Program-made: the position numbers and the translations under genes
Source of the DNA: an uncultured archaeon
Lineage (GTDB): Archaea; Thermoplasmatota; Thermoplasmata; Thermoplasmatales; Thermoplasmataceae
Length of the DNA stretch: 64,000 nucleotides
Direction: 5' to 3'
Assembly: GCA_000965745.1 (NCBI GenBank)
Contig: CP009479.1
Span: 1,436,457 to 1,500,456, forward strand
In this document: positions 9,350 to 19,014 of the stretch, piece after piece
How positions within the stretch are numbered: the stretch's first letter is position 1
Layout of the letters: each line of letters starts with the position of its first letter
The notes under the pieces: generated by a model
Told to the model about the DNA's origin: nothing
Database searches by the model: none
Seen by the model: only the letters and a program-made list of their open reading frames with translations

Positions 9350-9904
9350 GTGATATTCACGGCAGATGATGGGAATGCAGCCCTTGTGGTAGTTGACATC
9401 GTAAATGATTTTGTTACAGGGGTGTTCGGATCCGACAAGGCAAAAAAGACTGCAAATCTAGTTGCCTCTGTCCTCAAAGACGTCCAGGGTAGAATTCCGG
9501 TCATATTCACGAAGGACTCGCACCTCAAGGATGACCCTGAGTTCAAGGTATGGGGTGAACACTGCATTGACGGAACAGGCGGATCAGAATTGTATCCGGC
9601 GCTTTCGGGATTTACAGGTTTTCATATCAAGAAGAGGCACTTCGACTCGTTCTTCGACTCTGATCTTGACGGCCTTCTTCGTGCAAAGGGGATAAAAAGG
9701 ATTTACCTATGCGGCATAAGCACCGATATCTGCGTTCTTCACACTGCGTCCGGGGCCTTTTACAGGTACTACGACATAACAGTGGTCGATGACATGTGTA
9801 CATCGATCGACCCTTCAAAACACTCTGAAGCGCTGAAAAACATGAAGACTAACTACGGGGCAAGAATAATAAGCTCAAAGGAATTTATAGAGGAGGTTGT
9901 ATAA
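9350..9904 (+). CDS. pncA: Nicotinamidase / isochorismatase-family hydrolase
   Basis: A 184-residue cysteine hydrolase. It has the N-terminal VVDIVNDF motif with catalytic Asp (D16), the metal-site stretch FTKDSH, a Lys in [10 protein letters not shown] and the catalytic Cys (C128) in [12 protein letters not shown]. The direct neighbour is nicotinate phosphoribosyltransferase, so hydrolysis of nicotinamide to nicotinate for NAD salvage is the best reading. The start is the GTG at 9350; no in-frame ATG precedes the catalytic VVVD strand. Confidence 0.88.
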   Translation: MIFTADDGNAALVVVDIVNDFVTGVFGSDKAKKTANLVASVLKDVQGRIPVIFTKDSHLKDDPEFKVWGEHCIDGTGGSELYPALSGFTGFHIKKRHFDSFFDSDLDGLLRAKGIKRIYLCGISTDICVLHTASGAFYRYYDITVVDDMCTSIDPSKHSEALKNMKTNYGARIISSKEFIEEVV

Positions 9905-9938
9905 TACGAAAAACATGGTTCTTTTGGAGACAGAACGA

Positions 9939-11123
9939 ATGTTCAACATTGCTACCGATGAGGATATACTTGGAGGGGATGCATCTGACGTATATTTCCA
10001 GAGGAGCATTTCAGGCATTAAGAAGAAAGGCTTTGACTATGATGTATCAGCAGAATTCACTGTTTCAGGGCCCCTCAACACATGGCTCAATTTTTCAGGC
10101 CTGGACGAAGTTGTAAATGCCCTGGAAGGAAGGAACGTCGATCTATATGCGATTCCGGAAGGGACAGTAATGAACCCGAGGGATTCTGACGGAATTCCTG
10201 TGCCGTTTCTCAGAATAGAGGGAAAATACAGTGAATTCGGGGAAATGGAGACTGCAATTCTCGGTTTTATCTGCCAGTCGACAGGCATTTCAACAGAAGC
10301 ATCAAAGGTCAGGATTGCAGCTGGAGACCTGCCGTTCTTCTCCTTCGGCATCAGAAGAATGCACCCCGCCATATCTCCAATGATAGACAGGGCAGCTTTC
10401 ATCGGTGGAGCGGACGGCGTTTCGGGAATACTGGGGGCAAAGATAGTGGGCCTTGAACCTCTCGGGACAATGCCTCATGCACTTTCTCTGCTTGCAGGTG
10501 ACGATGAAGCCTGGGCAATCTCACAGATGAACATCCCAAAAGGCCACAAGAAAGTGCTCCTTATCGATACCTACATGGACGAGAAGTTTGCCGCAATGAA
10601 GGCGGCAGACATGTTCCCCAATGTTGATTATCTGCGTTTAGACACTCCGGGTTCGAGGAGAGGGAATTTCCCGGCACTTCTAAGGGAAGTGAGGTGGGAA
10701 CTCGACCTTCGCGGCCACTCAAAAGTGAAGCTGATGGTGACAGGCGGGCTGAATGCAGAGTCAGTGAGTCAGTTGAAAGAAGCAGGTGCTGACGCTTTCG
10801 GAGTTGGAACATCAATATCATCTGCAAGGCCCTTCGATTTCGCCATGGATATTGTTTCAGTCAGGGGAGCTCCATTGACCAAGAGGGGAAAGTTTTCAGG
10901 CACAAAGAATGTCTTCAGGTGCCCTTCCTGTGGAAGGATCGAAGTCAAACCTTCAAAAACAACTAGGAAAACCTGTTCCTGTGGAAAGAGGATGGAGCCT
11001 ATGCTGAAGAAATTCATCGAGGCTGGAAAAGAAGCTGGAAACTACGAGCATCCAAAAGAGATAAGGGAGCGTTCAGTGAAGGAAATCTCGAAGTTCGGGA
11101 CAATGTTCAACCGGGATCAGTGA
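9939..11123 (+). CDS. pncB: Nicotinate phosphoribosyltransferase, archaeal type with C-terminal zinc ribbon
   Basis: A protein of about 394 residues that makes nicotinate mononucleotide from nicotinate and PRPP, the committed step of NAD salvage. It closely follows the Thermoplasma acidophilum enzyme as recalled: ATVSGPL-type N-terminus, [31 protein letters not shown] and VTGGLNAE. The C-terminal ribbon has CPSC and CSC cysteines. The ATG at 9939 was chosen because a GGAG element lies nine bases upstream and the homologue begins here; TTG 9897 and ATG 9915 are in frame upstream. It sits in an operon after the nicotinamidase. Confidence 0.93.
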   Translation: MFNIATDEDILGGDASDVYFQRSISGIKKKGFDYDVSAEFTVSGPLNTWLNFSGLDEVVNALEGRNVDLYAIPEGTVMNPRDSDGIPVPFLRIEGKYSEFGEMETAILGFICQSTGISTEASKVRIAAGDLPFFSFGIRRMHPAISPMIDRAAFIGGADGVSGILGAKIVGLEPLGTMPHALSLLAGDDEAWAISQMNIPKGHKKVLLIDTYMDEKFAAMKAADMFPNVDYLRLDTPGSRRGNFPALLREVRWELDLRGHSKVKLMVTGGLNAESVSQLKEAGADAFGVGTSISSARPFDFAMDIVSVRGAPLTKRGKFSGTKNVFRCPSCGRIEVKPSKTTRKTCSCGKRMEPMLKKFIEAGKEAGNYEHPKEIRERSVKEISKFGTMFNRDQ

Positions 11124-11491
11124 GATCTGCAATCTTTCTCGAACTCTTCAAAGTTCAACAGGATATCCCGCAGAACAACTGCATTGTTGTGACTTTCATC
11201 CTTTGCAGCATATAGCAGTGTTATCAGGCCTGAATCAGCCAATCGGCGCAAGTCCTTCAGCAGCTCATTTTCGCACAACTCTCTTGCATAGTCTTCCCGG
11301 AATTGGTTCCAGTTCTCCGGTCTGTGCGCAAATTTTTTCCTGGTCTCGATGGAAGGTGCAATTTCTTTCATCCACGTCCAAACCGAGGCATCCTCTTTTC
11401 TGATGCCCCTCGGCCACAGGCGGTCGACAAGGATCCTCTTTCCGTCCAACTTTTCTGCCGGTTCATAAGCACGCTTGATCTTCACGGTCAT
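11117..11491 (-). CDS. DUF488-family protein
   Basis: A 124-residue protein with the DUF488 signatures IKRAYEP near the N-terminus, [10 protein letters not shown] around residues 21-30 and [16 protein letters not shown] near the C-terminus. Members are small soluble proteins of unknown biochemistry, often with a conserved cysteine or arginine pocket. It overlaps the end of the nicotinate phosphoribosyltransferase gene by seven bases, tail to tail. Confidence 0.85.
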   Translation of the reverse strand: MTVKIKRAYEPAEKLDGKRILVDRLWPRGIRKEDASVWTWMKEIAPSIETRKKFAHRPENWNQFREDYARELCENELLKDLRRLADSGLITLLYAAKDESHNNAVVLRDILLNFEEFEKDCRSH

Positions 11492-11594
11492 GGATTGAAT
11501 ATCATATCTTAGGATTTGTATATAAGCTGATGCCTCTCCCGGATAGATCCCGGTCCAGAGTCACATTAAACTATGGGCTGCCCATGTTGTTATC

Positions 11595-12332
11595 ATGAAC
11601 CATTCCGGCGGCATGGGTGCTGGAAAATGGAACCTGGAAGCTGTCCTGAGCCAGCTGAGGAAACTATCCAAAAGAGAATACAGGGATGGGATGGCAGGCT
11701 TCGGCATCAAAATGGACAGGACACTTGGGGTCCCCGTGCCTGATATCAGGAAGCTGGCCAAAATAATTGGAACGGATCATGTGCTTTCATTGGAGCTTTG
11801 GGATTCAGGAATACACGAGGCAAGAATCCTCTCGAGCATGACGGCGGATCCTGCGAAGATCACGGAAGAAGAAATGGAAAGGATGGCAGGGGAAATAGAT
11901 TCATGGGACATATGCGACAACATCTGCGGAGAACTCTTTCTGAAAACACCATTCGCAGAAAGAAAGATAACTGAATGGTCGAGAAGAGAGGAAGAGTTTG
12001 TAAAGAGGGCCGCCTTTGTCCTGATTGCCTATTTCGCAGTTCATAGGAAAAACATGGACGATGAACAATTCATTCAATATCTCGACCTTATAAAGGAAGG
12101 GGCCAATGATGACAGGAACTATGTCAAGAAAGGGGTGGACTGGGCGCTCAGGCAGATAGGCAAAAGAAGCCTGAAACTCAACAGGCTTGCCGTTGAAGTT
12201 GCTAAGGCCCTGAAGGACTCTGGTTCAGGGCCTGAAAAGTGGATCGGCTCACGCTCATACCGGGAACTTGCAAGTCAAAGAGTGCAGGAAAGGCTAAAGG
12301 CGAAACAGGAAAAAAAATTGAAACATATTTAA
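11595..12332 (+). CDS. DNA alkylation repair protein (AlkD-like HEAT-repeat glycosylase)
   Basis: A 245-residue all-helical protein in the AlkD/AlkC family (DNA_alkylation). The family stretch GVPVPDIRKLAK, a WDSGIHEARILSS segment, the SWDICDNIC motif with its acidic residue, and NYVKKGVDWALRQIGKR are all present in the expected order. Characterised members excise N3- and N7-alkylated purines from DNA without flipping the base. The stop is 27 bases from the convergent radical SAM gene. Confidence 0.88.
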   Translation: MNHSGGMGAGKWNLEAVLSQLRKLSKREYRDGMAGFGIKMDRTLGVPVPDIRKLAKIIGTDHVLSLELWDSGIHEARILSSMTADPAKITEEEMERMAGEIDSWDICDNICGELFLKTPFAERKITEWSRREEEFVKRAAFVLIAYFAVHRKNMDDEQFIQYLDLIKEGANDDRNYVKKGVDWALRQIGKRSLKLNRLAVEVAKALKDSGSGPEKWIGSRSYRELASQRVQERLKAKQEKKLKHI

Positions 12333-12359
12333 CTGCCTGTCGATAGAGAGTATAAAAAA

Positions 12360-14039
12360 TTAGGAAGATATATTCGAGGACGTGCTGGAAGGTTGTTCCA
12401 CCTTGTCGGAAGAATCCATCCAGTTCGGAATGTACCCGAACCTCTTCTTGAACTGGTTCCTGAGGAACCTCAATATGTATCCGCTTATTGCGTATGTTCC
12501 AAGGATTGTTCCCACTCTTGTCAGCATGTTGAAGCTCTGCGTTGCCAGCCATATGCTGTCGGTGAACTCTCTCGCATTGTGTTTCCATGCTGTGTAGTAT
12601 AGCTTCCAGTGATTCTCGCTCATCATGTCGTAATCCATAGTCCTTTCCGGCTTGTGGTAGTCAACATACAGAAGCGGAGCAACTATGCCCTTCATCTTGT
12701 CCTTGACAGAAAGCCTGTTGATGAAATCGGTAGTCATGTCAACCTCGTCAGGCTCCTCATCGGGATGTCCCACAACCAGGGTTATTGCCGGGTAATAGTA
12801 ATTACTGTTCATTATCTTTACAGCTTCCCTTATAGTTTCAGGATACTCCTCCGGGCTGTAGGGCTTCATCTTGTAAGGCATGTATTTCTTGACAAGCCTC
12901 GGTGAAATCCATTCCAGGCCAGGCTGGACACCCATCCATTCATCAGGGCTCAGCTCGTTGATATGAGAGATTTTGCTAATCATGTCAGGCGCGGCCCTTA
13001 CTCCCGCAAATGTCCAGTGTGTCGAACCTATCCTTCTTGCACCTGCATTCCTGAGGGACTGAAACAGATCCACAATAGCGTCTTCATTGGGCACCTTATC
13101 CTTGTTGTCGCACCCATAGAGAGTGAGCTCTTCGGTAAGAAGCCAGACCGAGTCATAACCCTTCTTTATGTTTACACTTGCTTCACGAACCAGCCTGTCG
13201 ATGGGGAAATCCCTCTTGGTTCTCAGGTTTGGGGCACAGAAATCACAACCTCTGCCGCATCCCCTCATTATTTCCACTGTACCGGTCAGGGTACCTCTCT
13301 TGATTTCAGGGATCTCGTCCAGGTCCCCTATGCTGTTCGTCATTGACCTTATGACCTCAGGGGCCTCTTCGCTCTCTATCCTTTCGAAAATGTCAGGAGC
13401 GGTTACGTCCGCCTCACCCTCAATTACGTAATCCACTCCGAGTTCTTCTTTAACCCATGGGTCTATTCCTGTTCTCTTCCTGTTAACTGTATCTGTGTCG
13501 CCACTGTATTTCGAAGCGTCTCTGCCAAGAGGTGTAAGCTGCCTTCTCATGTAATCTGTGAACGGATTCAGCAGTTGCCACGATCCGGGACCTCCGACTG
13601 CGACCTTGAAGCCGTACTTCTCCTTGAGCTTCTTCAGTTTTTTCGTGACCCGTGTAAACCACATCCTGTTCCACGGATCATTGTTCCAGCTGATTGCTGT
13701 ATCTACTGTCCCTATCCCAAGCGGGCTCATCTCGGTAAGTCCGACAATCCTGGTATCCTTGTCTATTGCTTTTTCAAGCTCAAAAGGGTGCTGTGCAGTA
13801 ACAGCTTCCTGCCCGTATCTGTTTTCAAGAGACTGTTGAACTCTCCTCAAACCAAGGGGTGCCAGTTCCATTTCCCCAGTCTTCCTGTTATATGTGTCAT
13901 TCGTCGGGCAAATCATCGAATAAATTGGGCCCGGGGATACCTTGGCGGGCCCGCAAGAAAGAAACCCGAAGAGGAAATTACCTCTAAAATTGGATACCTG
14001 CGACCGATCTGCGGTCATAACATACTTCTTTCCAGACAT
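12360..14039 (-). CDS. Radical SAM enzyme with B12-binding-type N-terminus; candidate GDGT ring synthase (Grs) family
   Basis: A 559-residue protein. The radical SAM cluster motif C261-x3-C265-x2-C268 (RGCGRGCDFC) lies mid-protein, after a 230-residue Rossmann-like domain of the B12-binding radical SAM type (VGLTEMSP, VAVGGPGSW, VIEGEADVT). The downstream TIM-barrel region has the LVVGHPDEEPDEV stretch. Archaeal GrsA/GrsB, which put cyclopentane rings in GDGT lipids, share this architecture and size, and acidophilic Thermoplasmatales make ringed tetraethers. The Grs assignment is inference; the radical SAM class is clear. The ATG at 14039 has an ideal GGAGGTGA site. Confidence 0.75.
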   Translation of the reverse strand: MSGKKYVMTADRSQVSNFRGNFLFGFLSCGPAKVSPGPIYSMICPTNDTYNRKTGEMELAPLGLRRVQQSLENRYGQEAVTAQHPFELEKAIDKDTRIVGLTEMSPLGIGTVDTAISWNNDPWNRMWFTRVTKKLKKLKEKYGFKVAVGGPGSWQLLNPFTDYMRRQLTPLGRDASKYSGDTDTVNRKRTGIDPWVKEELGVDYVIEGEADVTAPDIFERIESEEAPEVIRSMTNSIGDLDEIPEIKRGTLTGTVEIMRGCGRGCDFCAPNLRTKRDFPIDRLVREASVNIKKGYDSVWLLTEELTLYGCDNKDKVPNEDAIVDLFQSLRNAGARRIGSTHWTFAGVRAAPDMISKISHINELSPDEWMGVQPGLEWISPRLVKKYMPYKMKPYSPEEYPETIREAVKIMNSNYYYPAITLVVGHPDEEPDEVDMTTDFINRLSVKDKMKGIVAPLLYVDYHKPERTMDYDMMSENHWKLYYTAWKHNAREFTDSIWLATQSFNMLTRVGTILGTYAISGYILRFLRNQFKKRFGYIPNWMDSSDKVEQPSSTSSNISS

Positions 14040-14233
14040 TCATTCACCTCCAATAATATAGGACGTTATGATACTAAAAAGATTTCGTTTGGTTAATTTG
14101 TCTCTCGAATCAATTATTTATAGTTTTTCCAAGCTATAATCATACTGGTGTTTATCACATCTAAAGGGCCCCGTTATCGTCTCGGGAATATTTCAAGCCC
14201 CGAGCCCGAATAAACCGGGAATTTCTACTGGCC
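14040..14233. other. Gap between pntB end and radical SAM start
   Basis: Besides the ribosome site, this gap holds AT-rich promoter-like sequence near 14085-14130 and a weak 6-bp inverted repeat (ctcggg 14181-14186 / cccgag 14199-14204) that could mark the pntB transcript end. No ORF or RNA gene is evident. Confidence 0.3.
14044..14051 (-). promoter_or_regulatory. Full-length Shine-Dalgarno site of the radical SAM gene
   Basis: On the minus strand ggaggtga lies four bases before the ATG at 14039. It is an eight-base match to the archaeal anti-SD, stronger than other sites in this window, suggesting high translation. Confidence 0.7.
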
Positions 14234-15610
14234 CTAGAGCTTCTTTACCCCCTGTATGAGTTTAGTGATGGAATCGGTGGCATCGCCATAGAGCATTTTT
14301 GTCTTGTCATTCCGGAAAAGCTCGTTTATAACTCCTGCAAAACCCTTTCCTGTTCCTCTCTTCAGAACTATTATGTTCCGGGCCTTGTCAACATCGAGGA
14401 TTGGCATTCCGTAGAGAGGGCTTCCCGGTTTCTTTGCAGCAGGATTCACCACGTCATTTGCACCGACTACAAGCGCCACATCGGAGCTTGGGAAATCCCT
14501 GTTCGCATCCTCCAGATCAAGCATCAGTTCATAAGGCACTCCCGCCTCAGCCAGAAGCACATTCATGTGGCCGGGCATTCTTCCGGCCACAGGATGAATT
14601 GCAAAACCGACCTTTATTCCTCTGGAAAGAAGGATGTCAAGGAGTTCCTTTATCTTGAACTGCGCCTGGGCAGCTGCCATCCCGTAACCAGGAACTATCA
14701 TGACCCTCTCTGAATAGGCGAGCATTATTGCCGCATCATTTGCCTCTATCGGCTTGAGGGTCCCTTTTACGGTATCCGGCCCTTCCACTTCCTTTCCGAA
14801 TGAGCCGAAAAGAACACTTGCGAGAGACCTGTTCATCGCCCTTGCCATGGCCACGGTCAGCAATGTTCCAGCTGCACCGACAAAAATCCCCGCGACCATC
14901 ATGGCATAATTTCCAAGGGAAAATCCGTCGAAAGCAACAGCTATGCCGGTCATGGCATTAAAAAGGGCGATCACCACCGGCATGTCACCACCCCCTATGG
15001 GAAAGGCCATGAGGAAGCCATATGATATTGATAGAACAAAGAATGGGACAACCAGGCTGATCCCAAAGAGCGATATGGAACCATTAAGGAGGTATGCAAC
15101 TCCAAAAAGAAGCGATACTGCCAGTATTGCAACATTGAAACCCTGCTGCCCCACAAATGTAATGGGCCTCTGCCTCATCCATCCCTGCAGTTTCAGGAAT
15201 GCAATAATGCTCCCGGATATCGACACACTGCCTATTGCTGCCCCTGCAAGGGCCAATGCGAGGTCAAAGAAGGACCCTGAAAGTCGAAGGAGCTCAATTG
15301 AAGCCACTCCGGCTGCGGCCCCCGCACCCATTCCGTTGTATATGGCAACCATCTGCGGCATGTCTGCAATTGTAACTCTGACAGCGGCGAACCACCCTAT
15401 TGCACCGCCTACCGCAATCGCAATCAGTATAAGGGGTAAGTTGGAGAGCCCGGGAATGGTGAATGTTATTATCACTGCAGCAGCCATGGCAAAGCCGGAC
15501 CACATTATTCCGGATTTGGCGGTTTTAGGATGCCCCATCCTGTGGAGCCCAAGTATGAAAACTCCTATGGCAACTATGTAGATCGGGTTGTACAGGTCCA
15601 CCATTTTCAA
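14234..15610 (-). CDS. pntB: NAD(P) transhydrogenase subunit beta
   Basis: A 458-residue protein. The N-terminal half has about eight or nine TM segments (domain II), including the family stretch GGADMPVV-like GGGDMPVVIALFNAMTG. The C-terminal domain III binds NADP(H): YSERVMIVPGYGMAAAQAQ, HPVAGRMPGHMNVLLAEA and VGANDVVNPAA are canonical. With PntAA and PntAB it couples proton translocation to hydride transfer between NADH and NADP+. Its start overlaps the pntAB stop by four bases. Confidence 0.96.
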   Translation of the reverse strand: MKMVDLYNPIYIVAIGVFILGLHRMGHPKTAKSGIMWSGFAMAAAVIITFTIPGLSNLPLILIAIAVGGAIGWFAAVRVTIADMPQMVAIYNGMGAGAAAGVASIELLRLSGSFFDLALALAGAAIGSVSISGSIIAFLKLQGWMRQRPITFVGQQGFNVAILAVSLLFGVAYLLNGSISLFGISLVVPFFVLSISYGFLMAFPIGGGDMPVVIALFNAMTGIAVAFDGFSLGNYAMMVAGIFVGAAGTLLTVAMARAMNRSLASVLFGSFGKEVEGPDTVKGTLKPIEANDAAIMLAYSERVMIVPGYGMAAAQAQFKIKELLDILLSRGIKVGFAIHPVAGRMPGHMNVLLAEAGVPYELMLDLEDANRDFPSSDVALVVGANDVVNPAAKKPGSPLYGMPILDVDKARNIIVLKRGTGKGFAGVINELFRNDKTKMLYGDATDSITKLIQGVKKL

Positions 15611-15897
15611 TCACCCTTCTTTCTGACGAACATGCTGAGCATTCTGTCTGTCACGACATAGCCTCCTGTAACGTTCAGTGTCCCCATCACCACTGCAACG
15701 AAGCCTATGGCCCTCTCAAGGTCATTCTGCGCCATGCCTAGTGCGATGATAGACCCTACAAGCACTATTCCATGGATGAAATTGGAACCTGACATTAGTG
15801 GGGTGTGAAGAGTTACGGGAACCCTGCTGATCACTTCATACCCGATAAATGCAGCAAGCATTACAATGTACAGGATTATCCAGAAATCCACGCTCAT
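15607..15897 (-). CDS. pntAB: NAD(P) transhydrogenase subunit alpha part 2 (membrane)
   Basis: A 96-residue protein with three TM segments and the family stretches VPVTLHTPLMSGSNFIHG and TDRMLSMF. It is the separate membrane part of the alpha subunit, as in three-subunit transhydrogenases. Four-base overlaps with both neighbours imply coupled translation and fixed stoichiometry. Confidence 0.94.
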   Translation of the reverse strand: MSVDFWIILYIVMLAAFIGYEVISRVPVTLHTPLMSGSNFIHGIVLVGSIIALGMAQNDLERAIGFVAVVMGTLNVTGGYVVTDRMLSMFVRKKGD

Positions 15898-17033
15898 TTT
15901 GCATCACCGCCCTCTGCTCCTTTCGCTTTGTAAAAGGTCCGGCCATCATGTGTAACCATGCAGGCTTTCAGTATCTCGTCTGAACCAGCCTCTCTGATAT
16001 TTCCCTGCTCATCGACCAATAAATCCAGGAAGGAGAGAATGTTCCTCGCGTACATTTCACTCGAGCTGAATGGCACTTCGGATGGCAGATTTGAAGGCCC
16101 AACAATCCTCACGCCGCTTTCAACAATTGTTTTTCCGATCTGGGTGAGCTCGCAGTTCCCGCCTGATTCTGCTGAGAGGTCCACCAAAACTGATCCAGTC
16201 TTCATGCTCTTGATCATTCCGGCCGAAACAATCTTGGGGGCAGTTTTACCAGGCACGCTGGCTGCAGTTATTACGATATCCGCTTCTGCCACTGCATCAC
16301 TTAACAGCTTCTGCTGCTCGGCCTGCTCATCTGCTGTCAGGTCTCTGGCATATCCTCCCTCGCCTACTGCGTCAAACGTGGTTTCAAGGAATTTAGCTCC
16401 AAGGCTTCTCACATCTTCGCCCGCCGATTTCCTGACATCGAATGCTGAAACACTCGCCCCAAGCCTCTTTGAGGTGGCTATTGCCATAAGGCCGGCCACT
16501 CCTGCACCTATGATAAAAACCTTTGAAGGGCGGACTGTGCCGGCAGCAGTTGTAAGCATAGGCATTAACCGCGGTGAATTCACTGCAGCTAGTATTGCTG
16601 CCCTGTATCCTGCCACTGAAGATTGTGACGAAAGCACGTCCATGGTCTGGGCCCTTGTTATTCTGGGCATCAGCTCCAGAGAGAATGATGTAATTTTGTA
16701 TTCTGCAAGCTTCTTGACAATATCGGGAAATCTCCCGGGAAAGATTGTCCCTATCACAATTGAGCCCGGTTTCATATGTTCCACATCCACTGGTTCCGGC
16801 CTCTGAAGTGTGAGGATTATGTCTGAAGCACCCAATAGCTCATTCCTGTCTTCCCTTATTTCGGCACCGCTTCCGACATACTGTTCGTCATCAAAGAAAG
16901 CAAGCTTTCCAGCCTCTTTCTCAACAATAACCTTCAATCCCTTCTCTATAGCTTTCCTGACAACATACGGGACCATAGAGACCCTCTGCTCTGTCTCTGA
17001 GACTTCCCTCACAACGCCTACTGTCAATACCAT
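15894..17033 (-). CDS. pntAA: NAD(P) transhydrogenase subunit alpha part 1 (NAD-binding)
   Basis: A 379-residue soluble NAD(H)-binding subunit of the alanine dehydrogenase/PNT superfamily. Visible family features are VGVVREVSETEQRVSM at the N-terminus, IIGAGVAGLMAIATSKRLGA (dinucleotide fold) around residues 173-192, and the mobile-loop region GGYARDLTADEQAEQQ. First gene of the pntAA-pntAB-pntB operon. The 172-base gap to the divergent dsrE2 operon carries the promoter. The complex would balance NADH and NADPH at the expense of the large proton gradient of an acidophile. Confidence 0.96.
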   Translation of the reverse strand: MVLTVGVVREVSETEQRVSMVPYVVRKAIEKGLKVIVEKEAGKLAFFDDEQYVGSGAEIREDRNELLGASDIILTLQRPEPVDVEHMKPGSIVIGTIFPGRFPDIVKKLAEYKITSFSLELMPRITRAQTMDVLSSQSSVAGYRAAILAAVNSPRLMPMLTTAAGTVRPSKVFIIGAGVAGLMAIATSKRLGASVSAFDVRKSAGEDVRSLGAKFLETTFDAVGEGGYARDLTADEQAEQQKLLSDAVAEADIVITAASVPGKTAPKIVSAGMIKSMKTGSVLVDLSAESGGNCELTQIGKTIVESGVRIVGPSNLPSEVPFSSSEMYARNILSFLDLLVDEQGNIREAGSDEILKACMVTHDGRTFYKAKGAEGGDAK

Positions 17034-17149
17034 AATCGAACTCCGGGCAATATTAATGTACTCAGCATTTTAAAAAGTATTGACCGTATTACTAATACTT
17101 TCAAGATTGGTTTTCCAAAATATTGATATGCCGGGAATTTGAAACCTCA

Positions 17150-17159
17150 TTATATAATA
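17150..17159 (+). promoter_or_regulatory. TATA box of sulfur-relay operon
   Basis: The stretch ttatataata lies about 50 bases before the ATG at 17206, giving a predicted leader near 20-25 bases that holds a GGCGAT element just before the ATG. Confidence 0.5.
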
Positions 17160-17205
17160 GGCTTCCAGTTTATTTTCGAGGGGTCAATAATCGATAGGCG
17201 ATAAT

Positions 17206-17616
17206 ATGCCCGACAAAATGTCTCTTGTATTGTTTTCCGGAACTGACGACAAACTGATGGCTGCTTCGATAATTGCATCTGGAGGGGTAGCTAACGACAT
17301 GGATGTGGATATTTTCATCACATTCTGGGGTCTGACAAAGATAGAAAAAGACGGCCAGAAAAATCCCGACGTGAGTTTTGAAGGACAGCCGATGAAAGAC
17401 CAGGTTTTTGCGTTGATGAAAAAGAATAACGTCCCAGACTGGGTGACTATGCTCAAGAACGCGAAGGAGGTTGGAAACATAAAGGTCTACGGATGCGCTA
17501 TGTTCGCAGATCTGCTTCAACTGAAAAAGGAGGATCTTGACCCGATCGTTGACGACATTATTGGAGTTAATGAATTTGTATCGATGTCAAAGGATTCCAT
17601 GACTATGTTTATATGA
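17206..17616 (+). CDS. dsrE2: DsrE2-like sulfur carrier (DsrE/F/H-like family)
   Basis: A 136-residue protein of the DsrE2 type: an [20 protein letters not shown] nucleotide-like N-terminus and the conserved Cys in [18 protein letters not shown], followed by a GVNEFVSMS-type C-terminus. In this family the cysteine carries persulfide or thiosulfonate. It heads a four-gene operon with tusA two bases downstream. In Sulfolobales and sulfur-oxidising bacteria DsrE and TusA exchange sulfur between oxidation enzymes; the same role is inferred here. Confidence 0.85.
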   Translation: MPDKMSLVLFSGTDDKLMAASIIASGGVANDMDVDIFITFWGLTKIEKDGQKNPDVSFEGQPMKDQVFALMKKNNVPDWVTMLKNAKEVGNIKVYGCAMFADLLQLKKEDLDPIVDDIIGVNEFVSMSKDSMTMFI

Positions 17617-17617
17617 G

Positions 17618-17869
17618 GTGAAAAAGATGGAAAGTGAAGTTAAGCCTTCGAAGGTTGTAGACGCCAGAAACACATTCTGCCCAGGCCCGCTGATGGAACT
17701 CATAAAAGCCTACAAGGCGGCAAAGACTGACGATATCATATCGTTATACTCAACAGACAGCGGAACCAAGAGAGACGCGCCCGCGTGGATTAAGAAATCA
17801 GGAAATGAACTCGTTGGCGTTTATGACAGGGAAGGATATTTCGAAATAGTCATGAAGAAAACCAAGTGA
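17618..17869 (+). CDS. tusA: TusA-family sulfur carrier
   Basis: An 83-residue protein with the TusA/SirA signature: [17 protein letters not shown], where the Cys of the CPGP motif carries persulfide, and a C-terminal beta-alpha-beta core with the [14 protein letters not shown] helix. It overlaps the next gene by four bases. Neighbouring DsrE2 and the SQR-like flavoprotein point to sulfane-sulfur relay rather than tRNA thiolation. Confidence 0.92.
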   Translation: MKKMESEVKPSKVVDARNTFCPGPLMELIKAYKAAKTDDIISLYSTDSGTKRDAPAWIKKSGNELVGVYDREGYFEIVMKKTK

Positions 17870-19014
17870 GTATGACTATGCCGACTAAAATACTTGTACT
17901 AGGGGATGGTGCGGCGGGCACCATCATTTCCAATAAACTACGGTATCTCATCAGGAAAGAGAACGCTGAGATAACTGTTATAGGCAACTCAAAATACCAT
18001 TATTTCAAACCTGACGGAATTCACATACCACTGGGGATGAAGGACTACCAGACAAGTGTGAAGAAACCCGATTATCTCTTCAACTACGGAATCGATTACA
18101 TCAAAGATACTGTGACGAAGATTGATGTTGAAAACAGGAAGGTGGATGTAAGTTCAGGCAGGGAATACACATATGATTACCTTATAATCGCAACAGGGGA
18201 CAGATTAGTGACTGACGAGTTCCAGAACTTCGACTCTGAAGCGCACCACTTCTACTCACTTGAAGCTTCTCTGGAATTGGGGAAGGAACTTTCAAAATTC
18301 AACGGTGGAAAAATAGTGGTGGGGCCTTCGAGCATACCATATCAGTGCCCACCTGCCCCATATGAATTTACATTCCAGCTAGACAGGTATCTCAGAAGGC
18401 GCGGAATCAGAGACAAGACAGAACTGCACTACACCTTCCCGCTGAACAGGGTATTCACCATGGAAAATGTCTCTGAAAGAGTCCAGGACCTGTTTGACGA
18501 GAAGGACATCGAGTACCACACCATGTTCAATCTGGAGTCGATCGATGCCGACTCCAAGAAACTGGTATCCCTTGAGGGTGATGAGCTGGATTATGACCTC
18601 CTTATCCTGGTGCCCCCCCATAAGGGACAGCAGGTAATCACCGACTCCGGTCTTGCTGATGAGCAGGGGTATATAGACGTCGACAGGCACAAACTCTCAT
18701 ACGGGAACTACGACAATGTATTCGTCATAGGTGATGCCACAAACCTCCCGATTTCAAAAGCTGGTGCTACAGCGCATTTCGAGTCAGAATACCTTGCAGG
18801 GAAAATTGCATCTGAGGTTTCCGGGTTTGTGTCAGAAGAGTTTTATGATGGTTCTGTGGCATGCACAACAGTCACTGGAGATGAGAGGGCCTTCACCCTG
18901 TACTTCTCATACGAAAGGCCTCCGAGAGCCATGTACCAGAGCAAGCTGGACTTCCTGCTTAAATGGACTTCAGCAGACACTTATTTCAGCGCAATGCTAA
19001 GAGGGGTGATGTGA
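17866..19014 (+). CDS. Sulfide:quinone oxidoreductase-like FAD flavoprotein
   Basis: A 382-residue two-dinucleotide-fold flavoprotein. It has an N-terminal FAD motif [10 protein letters not shown], the ATGDRL motif at about 109-114, and [22 protein letters not shown] near the C-terminus. C161 (YQCPPAPYE) and C333 align by context with the redox-active cysteine pair of SQR. A third cysteine, often seen about 50 residues earlier in archaeal SQR, is absent. The C-terminus is amphipathic, fitting monotopic membrane attachment. Between tusA and DUF1641, it may pass sulfane sulfur to TusA. Confidence 0.78.
   Translation: MSMTMPTKILVLGDGAAGTIISNKLRYLIRKENAEITVIGNSKYHYFKPDGIHIPLGMKDYQTSVKKPDYLFNYGIDYIKDTVTKIDVENRKVDVSSGREYTYDYLIIATGDRLVTDEFQNFDSEAHHFYSLEASLELGKELSKFNGGKIVVGPSSIPYQCPPAPYEFTFQLDRYLRRRGIRDKTELHYTFPLNRVFTMENVSERVQDLFDEKDIEYHTMFNLESIDADSKKLVSLEGDELDYDLLILVPPHKGQQVITDSGLADEQGYIDVDRHKLSYGNYDNVFVIGDATNLPISKAGATAHFESEYLAGKIASEVSGFVSEEFYDGSVACTTVTGDERAFTLYFSYERPPRAMYQSKLDFLLKWTSADTYFSAMLRGVM

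Noticed and set aside
14943-15581. 212-codon plus-strand frame antisense to pntB
   Set aside because: It is the shadow of a TM-rich gene; the Pro/Ala/Thr-rich reading follows from the complement of hydrophobic codons.
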